Positions 15,501 to 17,278 of a stretch of 17,278 nt of DNA are shown here, one piece after another (within the stretch, counting starts at the first letter, position 1; each line of letters opens with the position of its first letter). Below the pieces are notes generated by a model. That model did not search any database, was not told where the DNA came from, and saw only the letters and a list, made by a program, of their open reading frames with translations. Origin of the DNA: Candidatus Zixiibacteriota bacterium (GTDB taxonomy: Bacteria > Zixibacteria > MSB-5A5 > GN15 > FEB-12). Where the stretch lies: NCBI GenBank assembly GCA_003641405.1, contig QNAF01000014.1:1-17278 (forward strand), read 5' to 3'. The position numbers and the translations under genes are program-made.

Positions 15501-17278
15501 TGAGGTTAGAAAGTTTCTTGAACCGTTCCTCGCTCTCGCGCAGCGCTTCCTCCACCAGTTTGCGCTCGGTGATGTCTTGTCCAAAACCGATAGTTTCGAC
15601 AATCCGGGCATTGGCATCCAAACGATTGAACGAGTTCCAAACAACCGTGTGTTTTTCACCGTCTTTCCCTGTCAGGGTCGTTTCACAATCCAGGACGCTG
15701 TCTTTTCCGAAATTGCGGAACAGTTGCTCGATCTGTCTGTAATCATCATCCGGATAGAGGGTTCTCCACCAGTTTTGCCCTACAATATCTTCAGACCGGT
15801 AGCCGGTGATCATTTCCCCGGCGGGATTGATAGAGTTTGTGGTTCCGTCCGGAGCAATATCACAGATAAGGGTAGGTGTGCCTTTTATGATATTGGTCGA
15901 GTAGTCTCGTTCGAAACGTAACTGCTCTTCCGAGTACGCTCGTTGAATAGCTTCAGCCAGTATGTTGGCGATGGTTTCCATGAAGTGGGCATCGTTCTCG
16001 GTAAACCTCTGCATCCTGTCGGTGTGTACTCCAAGGACACCGAAAGGTCGCTCACTGCCACCAATAGCGACTGTTATACCGCCGACAATATTGTGCTCGG
16101 TCAGCAGTGCCGGGGGTACAAATCTCGTTTCTTTCCCAACGTCTTCAGTGATTACCGGCTTGTCTTGAAGCAGTGTATATCCGCCTTGTGATTCCGCGCC
16201 GTCGGGGACCGATTTCCGCCCTACCCAACCCTCTTGCCAACCAACTCCCGTCCGCAGGCAGAGAATGTGCTGATCGGGAATGTGCTCCAGCACCTTGGCA
16301 TATTTCGTGTCCAGCGTTTCCGAGATCAGGGAAACGGCCTTCTCAAACAACTCATCTAACTCCACGCCCGACAGCGCGAGCTGACCGAACTCGGCTGCGC
16401 GGGATTGCTGACGCGCGCGAGTTACTTGCTCCAGAACGGCTTGGTTGAGCTTCCGATTGAGTCGTACCACACGAAAAGCAAACAGGATAATCAGGCATAC
16501 CGTGACAAAAGCGTAAACCAGTTGGAGCCGATATTGCCTGAGTACATCTTGAAGCGTTACCTTACCATAGTCTTTGTAGGGGCCCACGCGAAGGTATTTC
16601 AGGCATTCATGCACCGGTTGATAGTTGTGAGGAATCGTCCAACCGGCGCACTTCGCGGCGACAGCGGCGGGATCATCCGGAGACATCTTAAGTAAAGTGG
16701 CGGTGACCTCCTTTGCTAATTGATCGGATACGTGATCAACCTTAGCAAACGGCCATTCCGGATATGAGCGCGTGGAGTGTACAAAAGGAAGGTGCACCTT
16801 ACCACCGCCATGTTCGTGAAATACATGGAAATCTTCAAGGCTGATCTTCCCTTCGGCATCCATGCGTTCCAGCGCATCCGTCCGGACACAACCGGCATCA
16901 ACTATGCCATCCCGGACCGCATAGATAACCGAATCGTGGGTTCCGCCGAAACTCAAATCAGCAAAGTCCTCATAGGGATCAATTCCGTATTCTTTCAGTT
17001 CCCGCCATGACGTTTGCCAGCCGCCGAATGAGCTTTCTTCAACAGCCATAAGGGTGTGGCCTTTAAGGTCTTTCAGTTGTCTTAAATCCTTGCGGTCAGC
17101 CCTGCAGAAAACCGTTCCGCCGAAAACCGTATGTGCTTTGCCCAGACGCAGGTTATTCAGTGTCGCTATACGGCTGGCTCCGTAAGAGTATTCCAACTCC
17201 ACATAGATAGAGGGATTAGCCAGAATGAAATCCACCTCTCCGCGTTCTACAGTCGGATTGACTTCATCAAAACCGAGC
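12556..17278 (-). CDS. Hybrid histidine kinase: PhnD-like sensor, GAF, six PAS, kinase core, receiver (N-terminus cut by window edge)
   Basis: The reading frame is open to the right edge; 1573 residues are visible. Numbering here starts at the Val codon at 17235. Residues 1-220, plus 14 before them (including EVNPTVERGEVDF), match the PhnD-like substrate-binding fold (VDFILANPSIYVE; GGTHDSVIYAVRDGIVDAG). One membrane helix spans 237-258, followed by a short coiled coil. Then come a GAF domain (290-432) and six PAS domains (about 440-560, 565-680, 687-808, 815-930, 937-1052, 1058-1173), each followed by a DIT-RK-type linker. The dimerisation helix has phospho-acceptor His1198 in VAHDFNNLLG. 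The ATPase boxes are N1309, DNGCGIP (1351-1357), FDPFF (1365-1369) and GSGLGM (1379-1384). The receiver (1434-1550) has acidic D1440-D1443, Asp1484, Ser1513 and Lys1535. The binding domain probably senses a small ligand outside the membrane. No output domain or HPt domain follows, so a separate partner is likely. Confidence 0.95.
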   Translation of the reverse strand, partial: LGFDEVNPTVERGEVDFILANPSIYVELEYSYGASRIATLNNLRLGKAHTVFGGTVFCRADRKDLRQLKDLKGHTLMAVEESSFGGWQTSWRELKEYGIDPYEDFADLSFGGTHDSVIYAVRDGIVDAGCVRTDALERMDAEGKISLEDFHVFHEHGGGKVHLPFVHSTRSYPEWPFAKVDHVSDQLAKEVTATLLKMSPDDPAAVAAKCAGWTIPHNYQPVHECLKYLRVGPYKDYGKVTLQDVLRQYRLQLVYAFVTVCLIILFAFRVVRLNRKLNQAVLEQVTRARQQSRAAEFGQLALSGVELDELFEKAVSLISETLDTKYAKVLEHIPDQHILCLRTGVGWQEGWVGRKSVPDGAESQGGYTLLQDKPVITEDVGKETRFVPPALLTEHNIVGGITVAIGGSERPFGVLGVHTDRMQRFTENDAHFMETIANILAEAIQRAYSEEQLRFERDYSTNIIKGTPTLICDIAPDGTTNSINPAGEMITGYRSEDIVGQNWWRTLYPDDDYRQIEQLFRNFGKDSVLDCETTLTGKDGEKHTVVWNSFNRLDANARIVETIGFGQDITERKLVEEALRESEERFKKLSNLTFEGILFHDKGVAIDVNESLTRILSYTREEMIGENIVELCVPREYHATIRENIAKRHAKPYEVMARKKDGTLFPIEIEGRSVIGRDDEFRVTAIRDITERKLAEGALKENEMRYRMLFESAGDAILMMDGEQFVDCNAKTLEIFGCTRDQIIGAPPYQYSPAQQPDGRDSREESLKNINHALSSGPHHFEWLHCRHDGTPFHAEVSLSKVELSGKSFLQAIVRDISNRKRAEEALRESEERYRLILGAIQVGVVLIDAESHTIIDVNPVAIEMIGIQKEEIVGKICHKFICPAEKGRCPITDLGEAVDNSERVLIRADGISVPILKTVVPITINGRGCLLDSFIDITDRKQAEAALRESEERFRAIFETAKDSIFIKDRNLRYTQANPAMEALFSMPVSEITGKTDGELFGEEAGGHIRAVDTRVLGGEIIQEEHTKPVNDALITFNVVKVPMRDTDGDVIGLCGIARDVTDRKQAEEEIRKFKTISDSASHGVAIIDVDGKIAYINECFARMHGYTATELIGKNLSVFHNEEQMESVRGINEELRENGNYSSREVWHKHRDGTVFPTLMNGVAIKDEDGNVLFMAGMASDITEIRRLREQKSRAERLETAGTVAGQVAHDFNNLLGPMMAYPELMRMDLPKNHKALAYLESMENAASQMAEINQQLLTLGRRGHYNLQPLNINEIVLHAVKELGPLPDTLVCEADLAEDLMNISGGNAQIYRVITNLLHNARDAVNDIGTIYIKTENFYAEDVTITYGQVPKGEYVKLTITDNGCGIPDNIIQKIFDPFFTSKATDKKRGSGLGMSVVSAVLKDHSGYIDLSTKEGEGTSFYLYFPITRESVDIRESSQGIGGSESILIVDDDDAQREVSGRLLGELGYKVSVAENGDKAIEFLKDNPQDILILDMVMPPGIDGTETYQRILEFSPEQKAIIVSGYSETERVMQAQKLGAGAFVKKPITLKAIAAAVRTELDRKVEIAAY
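14417..14802. repeat. Exact 23-nt direct repeats flanking PAS domain 4
   Basis: The same 23 nt occur at 14417-14439 and 14780-14802, exactly 363 nt (121 codons) apart. They encode the ALRESEER helix at the start of neighbouring PAS modules. The spacing is a whole number of codons, so recombination between copies would remove or add one PAS module in frame. Confidence 0.8.
15195..15577. repeat. Exact 23-nt direct repeats flanking PAS domain 2
   Basis: The same 23 nt occur at 15195-15217 and 15555-15577, 360 nt (120 codons) apart. They encode the DITERKL linker after PAS 1 and PAS 2. As with the other pair, exchange would be in frame. Confidence 0.8.

Overview
The window is a compact, gene-dense bacterial segment. 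Eleven genes lie on the minus strand and one on the plus strand. I infer a member of the FCB-related or candidate-phylum bacteria, and Candidatus Zixibacteria is my best guess. That guess rests on the style of the secreted protease (thrombospondin-type-3 calcium repeats, a Cys-Cys-Cys junction, and a dockerin-like tail ending in an ITFEPLPACP-like segment) and on palindromic intergenic repeats. It is family-resemblance reasoning from memory, not a database result. No rRNA, tRNA, CRISPR array, transposase or phage gene was seen.

Positions 1-8577 (minus strand) hold a menaquinone biosynthesis operon in the transcription order menG-menF-menD-menH-menB-menA-menC-menE. menE runs off the left edge. 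Junctions are 3-8 nt gaps or short overlaps (ATGA at menG/menF and menA/menC, 8 nt at menC/menE), so translation is probably coupled. The genes cover chorismate to isochorismate (MenF), SEPHCHC (MenD), SHCHC (MenH), o-succinylbenzoate (MenC), OSB-CoA (MenE), DHNA-CoA (MenB), prenylation (MenA) and final methylation (MenG). A DHNA-CoA thioesterase and a polyprenyl diphosphate synthase are not present here. A plausible sigma70-like promoter sits in the 132-nt gap upstream of menG.

Positions 8710-10513 (minus strand) hold three overlapping genes: a DUF4388/PATAN-type protein, a helical protein of unknown function, and an 82-residue helical-repeat-like protein. They sit directly upstream of the men operon in the same direction with no visible terminator between.

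Positions 10514-10893 are a divergent intergenic region. It is followed on the plus strand (10894-12279) by a secreted papain-family (C1) cysteine protease with calcium-binding repeats and a dockerin-like C-terminus. Positions 12280-12555, between convergent genes, hold several palindromes and short repeats and no gene.

Positions 12556-17278 (minus strand, N-terminus off the right edge) encode a very large hybrid histidine kinase. Its parts are a PhnD-like periplasmic binding domain, one visible membrane segment, a GAF domain, six PAS domains, a histidine kinase core and a C-terminal receiver.

Most of the window is recognisable biology. The least explained parts are the DUF4388 trio beside the men operon, the modular kinase with in-frame repeat pairs and a cysteine-bearing PAS domain, and the intergenic palindrome cluster. 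I did not find convincing evidence for a wholly new system.
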